A stretch of 64,000 nucleotides of DNA, taken from the NCBI RefSeq assembly GCF_900167095.1, contig NZ_FUXG01000002.1, positions 214,883-278,882 on the forward strand. Direction: 5' to 3'. Below, piece after piece: positions 27,485-35,323 of the stretch (position 1 is its first letter; each line of letters begins with the position of its first letter). A model generated the notes under the pieces. The model ran no database searches. It saw nothing but the letters and a program-made list of their open reading frames with translations, and was not told the DNA's origin. This stretch comes from Oceanospirillum multiglobuliferum. GTDB lineage: Bacteria; Pseudomonadota; Gammaproteobacteria; Pseudomonadales; Halomonadaceae. The translations under genes and the position numbers were made by a program.

Positions 27485-28498
27485 ATGTCCAAACAGGACT
27501 TACTGAAAGGGTTAACCGGCAGCCTTGTGCTGTCCGGTTTACTGCTTTCTGGTTGCAGTAGTTCAGGTTTTTATCATGATCGGAAGACAGATTATGTTGA
27601 TGCCAAAACTGCAACTGCTTTAAAACTCCCCGCACAAGCTGACCATGAGCGTTTTCGAGAGGCAATGCCTCTACCTTCGATTCAGTCGGCAGAAAAGATA
27701 GAGCGTGATTTTGTTGCGCCAAGACCAGATCCTTTACCTGTGGTGGATGTTGAGTTTCCTGCGGCAGAGCTGCAAGAGTACGGCGCGCAAGGTGGTATTG
27801 AAGCACGTTTGTGGCTGTCAATGTCAGACGCTCCGGCAGTGGCTTGGCCTTTATTGCAGCAACAGTTTGAACGTTTAAACTGGGCAACTGTTGAAGCAGA
27901 TCCAACACTTGGTCACTTGGTTTTTATTCCTGATAATCAAAAAAGTGCAATTCAAGTACAAGCTCGCTTACGCCAAGGCATAAGAGGGGGCTTTAGTGAT
28001 CTTGAACTATTGGATTCGCAGCAAAAAGTGCGAACAGATAACCAAGCCAAAACACTGTTAAACCAATTGAAAACAGGTTTGAGTGAGCCGCGTTTGGGCT
28101 TGCAGAGCGTGTCGCTGTTGGCGCAAAAAATCAGTAATGAAAAAGCGTTGCAACTGAATACCAGTGGTGGTCAGGATCCCGTGCTCAGCCTTGGCCTAGA
28201 GGCAGATCGAGTTTGGATAGGCTTAGAAAAACTGTTGCAATCTAACTTCATTGAGAAAGAGCAGAAGCTTGTCTCTAGTGATGTTCTACAACGTAGCTTC
28301 AATATTGTTTGGGTGCCAGAGGCCGACCGCAGTAGCTTTTTGACTCGTTGGGCACGCTCACCAGGGGCTGAGTTTCAATACCAGCTGCAACTGAGCGGTA
28401 GTCAACCCGTGACAATTCGAGTTCTGCAAAATGGTCAACCTATTGATCCAAAGCAGGCGCGCCTGATTTTGACAGATGTGCGTAACCTTCTGAATTAA
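27485..28498 (+). CDS. bamC: Outer membrane assembly lipoprotein BamC
   Basis: A lipoprotein of the BAM complex that inserts beta-barrel proteins into the outer membrane. The 337-residue protein has a lipoprotein signal ending LLSGC (Cys24), then the BamC-type N-terminal segment with DYVDAKTATALKLP and two helix-grip domains. It is directly downstream of dapA and followed by a terminator. Confidence 0.92.
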   Translation: MSKQDLLKGLTGSLVLSGLLLSGCSSSGFYHDRKTDYVDAKTATALKLPAQADHERFREAMPLPSIQSAEKIERDFVAPRPDPLPVVDVEFPAAELQEYGAQGGIEARLWLSMSDAPAVAWPLLQQQFERLNWATVEADPTLGHLVFIPDNQKSAIQVQARLRQGIRGGFSDLELLDSQQKVRTDNQAKTLLNQLKTGLSEPRLGLQSVSLLAQKISNEKALQLNTSGGQDPVLSLGLEADRVWIGLEKLLQSNFIEKEQKLVSSDVLQRSFNIVWVPEADRSSFLTRWARSPGAEFQYQLQLSGSQPVTIRVLQNGQPIDPKQARLILTDVRNLLN

Positions 28499-28520
28499 TA
28501 AGCTTATTAACTCAGTTTAT

Positions 28521-28554
28521 AAATGGTGTCACCTTTTAGGTCACACCATTTTTT
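28521..28554 (+). terminator. Terminator after bamC
   Basis: AATGGTGT / ACACCATT with an inner ACCT / AGGT stem, then six T. It ends the dapA-bamC transcript. Confidence 0.88.
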
Positions 28555-28590
28555 CTGTTCATTCATTAATATTGTTGCAGGAATAAAAGT

Positions 28591-29370
28591 GTGACCGCCA
28601 TGCGTTTTGCATCCCTTGGCAGCGGTAGTCGAGGTAACGCCACCTTAATTGAAAAAGCCGATACCCGCATTTTAATTGATTGTGGTTTTAACCTGAAAGA
28701 AACTCGGCTACGTTTAGCACGCCTTGGATTAACAATTGAAGACCTTGACGGTATTTTAGTCACACATGAACACGGCGATCATATTGGCGGTGTTGGCAAG
28801 ATTGCACGGGCTTGTGGTGTTGCAGTGTATTGCAGTGCAGGCACTGCTATTAGTGGTCGTTTAGGTGATATACCAGATTTACGCACTATCAGCAGCCATC
28901 GCCGCTTTGCTGTGGGTGGTTTAGAAATAGAACCCGTTCCTGTACCCCATGATGCCAAAGAGCCGATTCAATATGTAATTGGCGATGGTGATGTGCGTTT
29001 GGGAGTATTGACCGACCTAGGCAGTATCACGCCTCATATTCGACACTGCTATGCCCAGTGCGATGCTTTGATACTGGAAACTAACCATGATGCCATGATG
29101 CTACAACATGGGGCTTACCCTCCCAGCCTCAAGCGCCGTGTTGCCGGTAGTCTAGGACACCTGAGCAACTTGCAAGCACAGCATCTATTGCATGATTTAT
29201 ATCACTCAAAACTACAGCATGTGATTGCCGCTCATATCAGTGACAAAAACAATCAACTTGAGTTAGCTCAGCAAGCATTAGCGCATGTACTAAAGTGCTA
29301 TCCAGAAGAAATTGTTGCCATTGATCAAGAGCAAGGCTTGGACTGGCGTAGTATAAAATCTTGGTCTTAA
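28591..29370 (+). CDS. MBL-fold metallohydrolase
   Basis: A 259-residue metallo-beta-lactamase-fold protein of the YycJ/VicX-like group, with the metal motif THEHGDHIGG near residue 58, further His/Asp ligands at VPHDAKEP and LTDLGS, and a distal His in IAAHISDKNN. In Pseudomonas the same gene follows dapA-bamC and precedes purC; here purC is absent and a gene-poor region follows. The GTG at 28591 is chosen because AGGA lies 8 nt upstream; the ATG at 28600 is too far from it. Confidence 0.88.
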   Translation: MTAMRFASLGSGSRGNATLIEKADTRILIDCGFNLKETRLRLARLGLTIEDLDGILVTHEHGDHIGGVGKIARACGVAVYCSAGTAISGRLGDIPDLRTISSHRRFAVGGLEIEPVPVPHDAKEPIQYVIGDGDVRLGVLTDLGSITPHIRHCYAQCDALILETNHDAMMLQHGAYPPSLKRRVAGSLGHLSNLQAQHLLHDLYHSKLQHVIAAHISDKNNQLELAQQALAHVLKCYPEEIVAIDQEQGLDWRSIKSWS

Positions 29371-29584
29371 GGTTACTTCTACCTGCACAAAACAGCTAAG
29401 TTGCTGATTCAGCTTAGGTTGTTATTTCTTGTTGTTAAATATCCTCAACGCCTTTATTGACGCGGTCTTCAGGCGAAAATAAAAACTTGCACTTTCAAAA
29501 ATCTGCCTATACTGAAGATGAGTCCAGCCTGTTCTGAAAAGAGGAGTGCAGGGACAATATCAAGCAGAGGGAGAGGATGTTGCT
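29371..29584 (+). other. Leader of the 29.6-kb small transcription unit
   Basis: Non-coding. It carries a possible promoter with TTGCAC at 29487-29492 and TATACT at 29508-29513, spaced 15 bp (shorter than ideal), then a purine-rich leader with GGGAGAGGA (about 29569-29577) before the first small frame. Together with the terminator at 29738-29766 this defines a predicted transcript of about 250 nt. Confidence 0.45.
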
Positions 29585-29668
29585 ATGTTTATTTCAGAAG
29601 AAATTTTAGACCTTTGGATCGCCTCAATGCAGAAAATAACCACTTGGGAGGCTAGATGGCTCACGTAA
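29585..29668 (+). CDS. Candidate small protein 1, 27 aa
   Basis: ATG preceded by GGGAGAGGA at 7-8 nt. It encodes 27 residues (MFISEEILDLWIAS, then MQKITTWEARWLT), an amphipathic-looking peptide with three Trp. It overlaps the start of the next small frame by 13 bp in another frame, so translation may be coupled. No family was recognised. The strong ribosome site and the bounded transcript are the evidence; the alternative is an sRNA with incidental frames. Confidence 0.4.
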   Translation: MFISEEILDLWIASMQKITTWEARWLT

Positions 29669-29739
29669 GAATTACAGTGCTGAATGTAGTCTCTACTCAA
29701 TCGCTTAGGCAGTGGATGCCACACTCATTTAGCAATTAA
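29656..29739 (+). CDS. Candidate small protein 2, 27 aa
   Basis: ATG preceded by GGGAGG at 4 nt, inside the end of the preceding small frame. It encodes MAHVRITVLNVV then STQSLRQWMPHSFSN. The stop codon touches the terminator stem. No family was recognised. As with its partner, the case rests on ribosome sites and compact layout. Confidence 0.38.
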   Translation: MAHVRITVLNVVSTQSLRQWMPHSFSN

Positions 29740-29766
29740 GCCCAGCTCGCAACTGGGCTTTTTTTT
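29738..29766 (+). terminator. Terminator of the small transcription unit
   Basis: AAGCCCAG / CTGGGCTT with a 7-nt loop and eight T, immediately after the second small frame. Confidence 0.93.
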
Positions 29767-30140
29767 GCACGTTTTTATCTTTCAATTCAAGTTTTATTGA
29801 CGCCAGTTAAGTCTGTTGTTTGATGGCTTATTTGGGTTTCAATAAAGGTATCAGGACAGTTTGATAGGTTTTTTATTCTGTAAATATGGTTTTCTTTAGC
29901 ATGAAATCTAATTTTTGATCCATTTTGTTCAGTATTATTCGGTGGGCTTTTGGGATTAAAGTAGTCGTTTGATAGATTTTTAAAGCAGCTGCCTTTATAT
30001 TATCTCGCTAACTGATTGCTGTATCGCTTGCCAGAAGGGACTCGAAAAGCGCTAGATACTTACTCTTGCCCCTTCTAAAAATGTAGGCGTTTGACATTAA
30101 CTGTCTTAGCTATGCGTAGCTAATGCCAAGGAATATGAAC
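29767..30140. other. Gene-free region upstream of the chemoreceptor
   Basis: A/T-rich and without a supported frame. TAAAGTAG near 29957 resembles half of a sigma-28 (FliA) promoter, but no GCCGATAA partner follows at the right distance. Nothing else was identified apart from the AAGGA ribosome site at 30128. Confidence 0.35.
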
Positions 30141-32030
30141 ATGAAGGCACTCTCGCTTAAAGCCAAAATCATCCTGATTGCCACCTTTGCGGTGTTGGCT
30201 ACCTCGCTAGCGTTAACTAGCTTTTCTATTTATAGCCTTTCTGATTTGACTAAAAACGGTGTTGATCAACGGGTACATGGTGTGAGTAGTGCCGTTAGTA
30301 CTGGTGTTGAACGCTGGCTTTCGTCTAAATATCAGCAGCTCAACACCTTAGCCAGTCGTCCCGCAGAGCAAGTCGAGTTTATTGAACAGTTGCGCATGAC
30401 CAAAGAAGCGGGTGAGTTTGTTGCAATTTTTGCAGGACTGACCGATGGCACCCGTATTGGCAGCAATGGACACACTCTATTTGTGAACGGTTACGATCCA
30501 CGTTCTCGGCCTTGGTACAAGCAGGCTATGGTCGAGAAACAGATGGTATTGATTGGTCCTTATGAAGATCGTACAACCAAAGAGATGACCTTCACCATTG
30601 CTAGACCACTGGAAAAATCGGGCAAAATTACAGGTATTATCGGAGCAGATCTACAGCTCAAAAGCTTATTTGCTGAAATTACAGGCTTTGAATCAGGTAA
30701 AAACAGCCAGCTTTTTCTACTTAATGATCAGGGTTTGGTTATTGCTCACGCTAACGCCAACTATCAGCTAAAGCCCATTACCGAGCTTTATAGCAGCATC
30801 CAAGCCGCCCAAGTGAACACGCTGGCAGCTAGCCAGCAACTATTAGAAGTTGAAACTAATCAAGGCACCAAGCTAGTGCGCCTGGTTAAAGTGAAAAACT
30901 CATCATGGTTGCTAGGTGTTGAAGTTGATAAAGCCACTGAGATGGGCGCGTTAAGTGAAACCCTAGGTATAGAGATTGCTATCAGTGTTGCTGTATTTTT
31001 TATTGTGATTCTGCTGGTGGCCGCAATAGTGAATGTTTTATTGCAAGACCTTAAAACCGTAGGGCGTGCGCTAGGCTATATCGCAAAAGGTGAAGGTGAC
31101 CTGACCAAGCGTATTGAAACCCGCAGTCAAGATGAGGTTGGGCAAGTGGCGCGAGACTTTAACCACTTTGTGAAGTCTTTGCATACCATCATTACTAAAC
31201 TAGAACATACCGCCACAGACCTAGGCTTACAGTCGAATATCATTTCTGACAAAACTGAGCAAAATGGTCAGAAAATTTATCAGCAGTTATCGGGCACCAA
31301 CCAAGTAGCAGACGCAGTTCAACAGCTAGCAGACTCTACGACCAGTATTATGAGCCATGTGCAAGACACAACAGCCCAAGTTAAAAACACCTTACGCCTA
31401 GGTGAGAAAGGGATTGAAAAGGTCGAAACCAGTCAGCAATCTGTAACAGACTTGGCCGAACAGCTGCAAACAGCAAGCGAAGTAGTGACACAACTTAATA
31501 CCAGCGCCCAAGGTATTAGCGGCATATTGGCAACCATCGAAGAAATTGCCGAACAGACCAACTTATTAGCACTTAATGCCGCTATTGAAGCTGCACGAGC
31601 GGGTGAAGCAGGCCGAGGCTTTGCGGTGGTAGCCGATGAAGTACGTAACCTGTCACAACGTACCAGTAGCTCAACCAATGAGATTCAACACGTGATGGAG
31701 TCTGTGCAACGCTCAGCCCTAGAGGCCACCAGCTTGATGGATTCAAGCCGAAGCCTAGCCGAGAGTAGCGTGCAAGAAGCGCGTGGCGCGCAAGATATGT
31801 TGGTGCAAATTGTCAGCGCAGTGCAACAAATTAGCGTACTGTCTGAACAGATTGCCGCCGCTACAGAGCAGCAAGCCTCTATCAGTAATGAAATCAACCA
31901 TAACACCCAGAGCATTCGCTCGGTTGCTCATGACCTTGCTGATGATGCCAAGGAAAGTGAACAGCAAGTGCATCAGCTCTCCAAACTGGCAGCAGACTTA
32001 AAAGCAGAGGCTGGTAAGTTTATTGTTTAG
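30141..32030 (+). CDS. Methyl-accepting chemotaxis protein (dCache)
   Basis: A transmembrane chemoreceptor of 629 residues: first helix about 8-30, periplasmic dCache sensor about 35-275 with SRPWYKQAM and [20 protein letters not shown], second helix about 278-300, HAMP, and a cytoplasmic signalling hairpin with the conserved tip [22 protein letters not shown]. It would control CheA and flagellar rotation; the ligand is unknown. AAGGA is 8 nt before the ATG at 30141, so this start is preferred to those at 30123 and 30135. No C-terminal CheR-docking pentapeptide is seen. Confidence 0.93.
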   Translation: MKALSLKAKIILIATFAVLATSLALTSFSIYSLSDLTKNGVDQRVHGVSSAVSTGVERWLSSKYQQLNTLASRPAEQVEFIEQLRMTKEAGEFVAIFAGLTDGTRIGSNGHTLFVNGYDPRSRPWYKQAMVEKQMVLIGPYEDRTTKEMTFTIARPLEKSGKITGIIGADLQLKSLFAEITGFESGKNSQLFLLNDQGLVIAHANANYQLKPITELYSSIQAAQVNTLAASQQLLEVETNQGTKLVRLVKVKNSSWLLGVEVDKATEMGALSETLGIEIAISVAVFFIVILLVAAIVNVLLQDLKTVGRALGYIAKGEGDLTKRIETRSQDEVGQVARDFNHFVKSLHTIITKLEHTATDLGLQSNIISDKTEQNGQKIYQQLSGTNQVADAVQQLADSTTSIMSHVQDTTAQVKNTLRLGEKGIEKVETSQQSVTDLAEQLQTASEVVTQLNTSAQGISGILATIEEIAEQTNLLALNAAIEAARAGEAGRGFAVVADEVRNLSQRTSSSTNEIQHVMESVQRSALEATSLMDSSRSLAESSVQEARGAQDMLVQIVSAVQQISVLSEQIAAATEQQASISNEINHNTQSIRSVAHDLADDAKESEQQVHQLSKLAADLKAEAGKFIV

Positions 32031-32052
32031 GTCGCATCTGATGTGATTAGGG

Positions 32053-32080
32053 AAAGGCTGCTGATTAAGCAGCCTTTTTT
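32053..32080 (+). terminator. Terminator after the chemoreceptor gene
   Basis: AAAGGCTGCT / AGCAGCCTTT with a 5-nt loop and a T run. Confidence 0.92.
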
Positions 32081-32110
32081 GTAACGATAGCCGTGATTAG
32101 GTTCCAATAG

Positions 32111-32587
32111 ATGAAATGTGTTACCACGGGTTTTCTTCTGGCGGTGTTGTCTTTCGCCTCGATGCCAGTTAAGGCTGAGCCACAAAAACAGGTTGTGGGC
32201 GCAACTGAAGTGGTCTTGGTCACAGACGCGGAGCTACGCTTTAAAGCGCGAGTGGATACTGGTGCAAAAACCTCTAGCATTCATGCCGAAAACATCGAGT
32301 TGGATCTATCGGGTGATCTTCAAGGTCAGCCTATCTCGTTTGATCTTGTCACCAAAGAGGGGCAGTCTAAAAGAATCGAAACTCGTGTGGCGTCGGTTGT
32401 TAGCGTCAGAACGGCAGAACAGACCGAACGCAGATACGTTGTCCCGTTGCTTATAAAATGGCATGGCTCGACCAGAACCATTTTGGTAACGCTGAATGAC
32501 CGTAGCCGTATGGATTATCGTCTGCTACTAGGCAGAAATTGGTTGCAAGGTCACTATGTGGTGGATGTTGATAAAAACACCGAATAG
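32111..32587 (+). CDS. Exported retropepsin-like aspartic peptidase (PF05618 family)
   Basis: A 158-residue protein with a signal peptide (about 1-22, ending VKAE) and the fold once annotated as ATP-dependent zinc protease. The aspartic signature is VDTGAKTSSIHA near residue 51, and the C-terminal partner strand is YRLLLGRNWL near 140. Relatives act with RimK-like ligases or at the envelope; here no ligase gene is next to it, so the substrate is unknown. The signal peptide suggests periplasmic action. Confidence 0.82.
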   Translation: MKCVTTGFLLAVLSFASMPVKAEPQKQVVGATEVVLVTDAELRFKARVDTGAKTSSIHAENIELDLSGDLQGQPISFDLVTKEGQSKRIETRVASVVSVRTAEQTERRYVVPLLIKWHGSTRTILVTLNDRSRMDYRLLLGRNWLQGHYVVDVDKNTE

Positions 32588-32685
32588 AAAAAGCTCTAGG
32601 CTAACGACAAAACCTCTTCAGGTTTTATCTAAGTCTATCAGTATGTTGCATATTGGCGGCGTTATGCGCTTTAAGGATGAACAAT

Positions 32686-33051
32686 ATGAATTATGATGAG
32701 TTTAATGCGTTCTGTGCGTCTTTTCCGGCTACAAGCCATGTTGTTCAATGGGGTAACTCAGATGTATGGAAGGTTGGTGGTAAAGTGTTTGCAATAGGTG
32801 GCTGGAGCCCGAAGGGACAAGCGGCTTTCACGTTTAAAGTATCAGATGTAAATTTTGATTTTCTAAGTCATTGTGAGGGCTATCAACCTGCACCGTACTT
32901 TGCAAATCGTGGTATGAAATGGATTCAACAAATCGACACTGAGGGGCATCTTGACGAGCAACTTCAGTACTATTTATCTGAATCGTATAAAATTGTGGCA
33001 AGTGGTTTAAGTAAAAAGAAGCGAATTGAACTGGGTGTTTTGGTTAAGTGA
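32686..33051 (+). CDS. MmcQ/YjbR family protein
   Basis: A 121-residue protein of the MmcQ/YjbR (CyaY-like fold) family: N-terminal NYDEFNAFCASFPATSHVVQWGN, core VFAIGGW with FKVSDVNFDFL, then the family's PAPYFANRGMKWIQ segment. AAGGA is 8 nt before the ATG at 32686. The function is not established; DNA binding has been suggested for the family. It is convergent with the toxin-antitoxin pair. Confidence 0.88.
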   Translation: MNYDEFNAFCASFPATSHVVQWGNSDVWKVGGKVFAIGGWSPKGQAAFTFKVSDVNFDFLSHCEGYQPAPYFANRGMKWIQQIDTEGHLDEQLQYYLSESYKIVASGLSKKKRIELGVLVK

Positions 33052-33067
33052 CAGTTCTATCTAGTAC

Positions 33068-33355
33068 TCACACCCCTTTGATATCCCTATAAAAGTTTTC
33101 GTGTACGCCTAGCGCGATCAACTCAAGTATTACGGTGCCTTCTTGATAGCTATAGCCAAGAAATGTGAGCTGTTTGCTCATTTTGAACTTATAAACACGC
33201 AGAAAAGACAAATCGCCTTTTTTCTGCTCGCCCAAACGTGGGTTCTCGATCAGTGCTTTTACCGCATTGTCGAGATCCGCTTTTTGGTTTGAGTGGAGTT
33301 TTTTAACGCTTTTCTTGAATGAAGGGGTTTGTAGAACCTGTGTAATATTAGCCAA
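33068..33355 (-). CDS. RelE/ParE-family toxin
   Basis: A basic 95-residue protein of the type II toxin RelE/ParE group: PSFKKSVKKLHSNQKADLDNAV, GEQKKGDLSFLRVYKF, then ILELIALGVHENFYRDI at the C-terminus. It probably starts at TTG 33355, overlapping the antitoxin stop by 8 bp, with GAGG 9 nt upstream. A second TTG at 33370 is possible. Whether it cuts mRNA (RelE) or blocks gyrase (ParE) cannot be told. The upstream gene is its antitoxin. Confidence 0.82.
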   Translation of the reverse strand: MANITQVLQTPSFKKSVKKLHSNQKADLDNAVKALIENPRLGEQKKGDLSFLRVYKFKMSKQLTFLGYSYQEGTVILELIALGVHENFYRDIKGV

Positions 33356-33569
33356 AACTGTATGCCTCAAGTTTACCGGCCTCTTTTTCAGCTTTAGCGA
33401 TAATGGCTTGTCGAACAAACTCATAAGGTAAATCTGGGTTGTCTTCCATCATTTCCCCAATTTTAGCCCAGTGTTCAATCTGTTTAGGGGTGGTACGATT
33501 GAGAGCTTTGGCCATGATGGCAGCTTTATCTACAAGTTCTTGATCAAGGCGGATGCTGGCAGTCGACAT
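33348..33569 (-). CDS. ParD-like antitoxin
   Basis: A 73-residue antitoxin of the ParD-like family (PF11903): MSTASIRLDQELVDKAAIMAKALNRTTPKQIEHWAKIG is a ribbon-helix-helix start, followed by a C-terminal toxin-binding tail ending EAYSFG. It is the first gene of the operon and overlaps the toxin, the usual order. It should also bind the palindrome at 33601-33619 to repress itself. Confidence 0.85.
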   Translation of the reverse strand: MSTASIRLDQELVDKAAIMAKALNRTTPKQIEHWAKIGEMMEDNPDLPYEFVRQAIIAKAEKEAGKLEAYSFG

Positions 33570-33600
33570 AATGAGCTCCTTTATTTAAATGCTGCCATAA

Positions 33601-33619
33601 TTGTAGCGTAGCGCTACAA
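33601..33619. promoter_or_regulatory. Operator of the toxin-antitoxin pair
   Basis: Perfect inverted repeat TTGTAGCG-TAG-CGCTACAA, with a further half-site ATGTAGCG at 33620-33627. It lies 31 bp upstream of the antitoxin start, the usual place for autorepression by a ribbon-helix-helix antitoxin. Confidence 0.72.
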
Positions 33620-33760
33620 ATGTAGCGAAACAAATCACAGCAGAGGCTTCAAAAGATTATTCGTCAGCTGTTCAGTTTGTGCCATAGCTATTCTGTTTCA
33701 GCTCTGCTCTAATTCATTTTTACGCTGACTGATGCGTGTTGAACACACTAGGCCCCTACC

Positions 33761-35092
33761 ATGAAAAACATTGTGGGTTTGTTAATGGCCCTTGCGCTGT
33801 TACTGACTGCGACCCGCCCTATCACCGCAATACCTTTATTAATGCCCGCTTTGTGTTTGTGGGGTGCATTGGCTTTGTCTTGGTCGGGGTTAAATAAGGC
33901 AACGCAGCGCCAAGCAGGTGTGCTTTTAGGCATTGGCATTTCAGGTTTGTTATGGGGTGGTTTACAACAGCAAGCATTGCCTATCGAACGGGCGCTCAGC
34001 GCTAATACCCCTTTGTTGGCGATGTTAATGGCGGTCAGTTTTTTATCACTGGTCGATTTAACGGGCAACAAACCACAAAAGGCTTTACCCAGTGGTAAAA
34101 GTGCATTGTTGCAGTCGATATTGGGCGTACACCTGTTTGGTGCCGTGATTAATATGTCGATTGTTTTTATCATGGCGGATCGGTTTGCCCGTGCGAAACG
34201 AGAGTCTATTGCTGATAGCAACAATGATAGTTGTTGTGCTGGTGTTACGTACCCTTGTGGTGCCGAGATTCAAGTGGATCAGATGAAAGTGTTGTCACGG
34301 GGGTTCTGTGCAGCGGCTTTTTGGTCACCTTTTTTTGCAGCGGTGGCGGTGTCTTTGACCTATGCGCCGGGTGCGCAACTGATGCATCTTATTCAGGCGG
34401 GTATCCCGATGGCGATCTTAGGGTTGTTGATCACCTATTTTGAGATTCGCCCAAAGGCCAATCAGTTTGTGGGTTATCCCATGCAGGTGAGCAATTTAAT
34501 ACTGCCCGTTATTTTAGCCAGTGCGGTGGTGTTGTGTCGTTGGCTGTTGCCTGATCTTTCGATCATTCAGGTGATCAGTATTTTAGCGCCCAGCATCACC
34601 ATTTTGGTTTTGCTGATTCATAAAGCACCATTGAAGCAGAGGTTACTGGAGCACAGCCAAAACCGTCTCGCTAAAATGGGGGGCGAATTGGCGCTGTTTT
34701 TAAGCGCGGGTACTATGGCGGCAGGTCTTGGAGTGGTATTCACTTTATATGCCGATCAACTGCCTATTCCTGAGTTAACCCCTGTTGTCACCAGTCTATT
34801 GTTACTGGTGATGCTGTTGCTCTCGTTATTGGGCGTACATCCTGTTATCAGCATTGCCAGTTTAAGCGGTTTGTTGTTGCCCACTCAGCCACCGATTGAT
34901 CTGTTAGCCATGTTGTTCTTAGCCAGTTGGGCGATTGGCACGGCTTGTAGCCCCATGTCGGGCATGAATTTATCCATGCGCGGGCGCTACTTTATCAGTG
35001 CCAAACAGGTGTTACGCAGCAACTTGCCTTATGGTGCGATGATGTGGGTGGCCGCCAGTCTGTCGATGTGGTTTTACAATCCTTTGAATTAA
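33761..35092 (+). CDS. Polytopic inner-membrane protein of unknown function
   Basis: A 443-residue, very hydrophobic protein with roughly 11 predicted helices and a Cys-containing loop near residues 150-180 (DSCCAGVTYPCGAE). The order and the motifs FWSPFFAAVAVS and WAIGTACSPMSGMNLSMRG resemble ion or dicarboxylate transporter folds, but no named family can be assigned. ATG 33761 begins a good signal-anchor segment. It stands alone, between the toxin-antitoxin pair and the Zorya-like operon. Confidence 0.75.
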   Translation: MKNIVGLLMALALLLTATRPITAIPLLMPALCLWGALALSWSGLNKATQRQAGVLLGIGISGLLWGGLQQQALPIERALSANTPLLAMLMAVSFLSLVDLTGNKPQKALPSGKSALLQSILGVHLFGAVINMSIVFIMADRFARAKRESIADSNNDSCCAGVTYPCGAEIQVDQMKVLSRGFCAAAFWSPFFAAVAVSLTYAPGAQLMHLIQAGIPMAILGLLITYFEIRPKANQFVGYPMQVSNLILPVILASAVVLCRWLLPDLSIIQVISILAPSITILVLLIHKAPLKQRLLEHSQNRLAKMGGELALFLSAGTMAAGLGVVFTLYADQLPIPELTPVVTSLLLLVMLLLSLLGVHPVISIASLSGLLLPTQPPIDLLAMLFLASWAIGTACSPMSGMNLSMRGRYFISAKQVLRSNLPYGAMMWVAASLSMWFYNPLN

Positions 35093-35234
35093 TAAAAGGT
35101 GAGTGGTGCAGAAGATATGAATATGAAAGCAGGCATTAATTTGGCAACGTTTGAGAAAATAGTCTCAAATTAAGCTTGCACATGGTGTTATCTCAATCTA
35201 TCTGTTTTAATAAAATAGACTAAATTAATGTGAT

Positions 35235-35254
35235 GTTATTAAGGGATTAATAAC
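35235..35254. promoter_or_regulatory. Inverted repeat upstream of zorA
   Basis: Perfect 8-bp arms GTTATTAA / TTAATAAC with spacer GGGA, 70 bp before the zorA start in otherwise A/T-rich DNA. It is a candidate operator of the defence operon; its regulator is unknown. A weaker hairpin TTTGAGA/TCTCAAA at 35150-35169 may end the preceding gene. Confidence 0.45.
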
Positions 35255-35323
35255 CCTACAAGAAGCCATTTCATCATCTAAAATTACTTTGTAATTGCAC
35301 TCTTAAATTTAATGGACTGAATA

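Noticed and set aside
33761..35092. A frameshift in the middle of the membrane protein (near 34200-34290)
   Set aside because: Another frame there is hydrophobic and tempting, but it ends in a stop and would need two compensating shifts. The annotated frame is open throughout.
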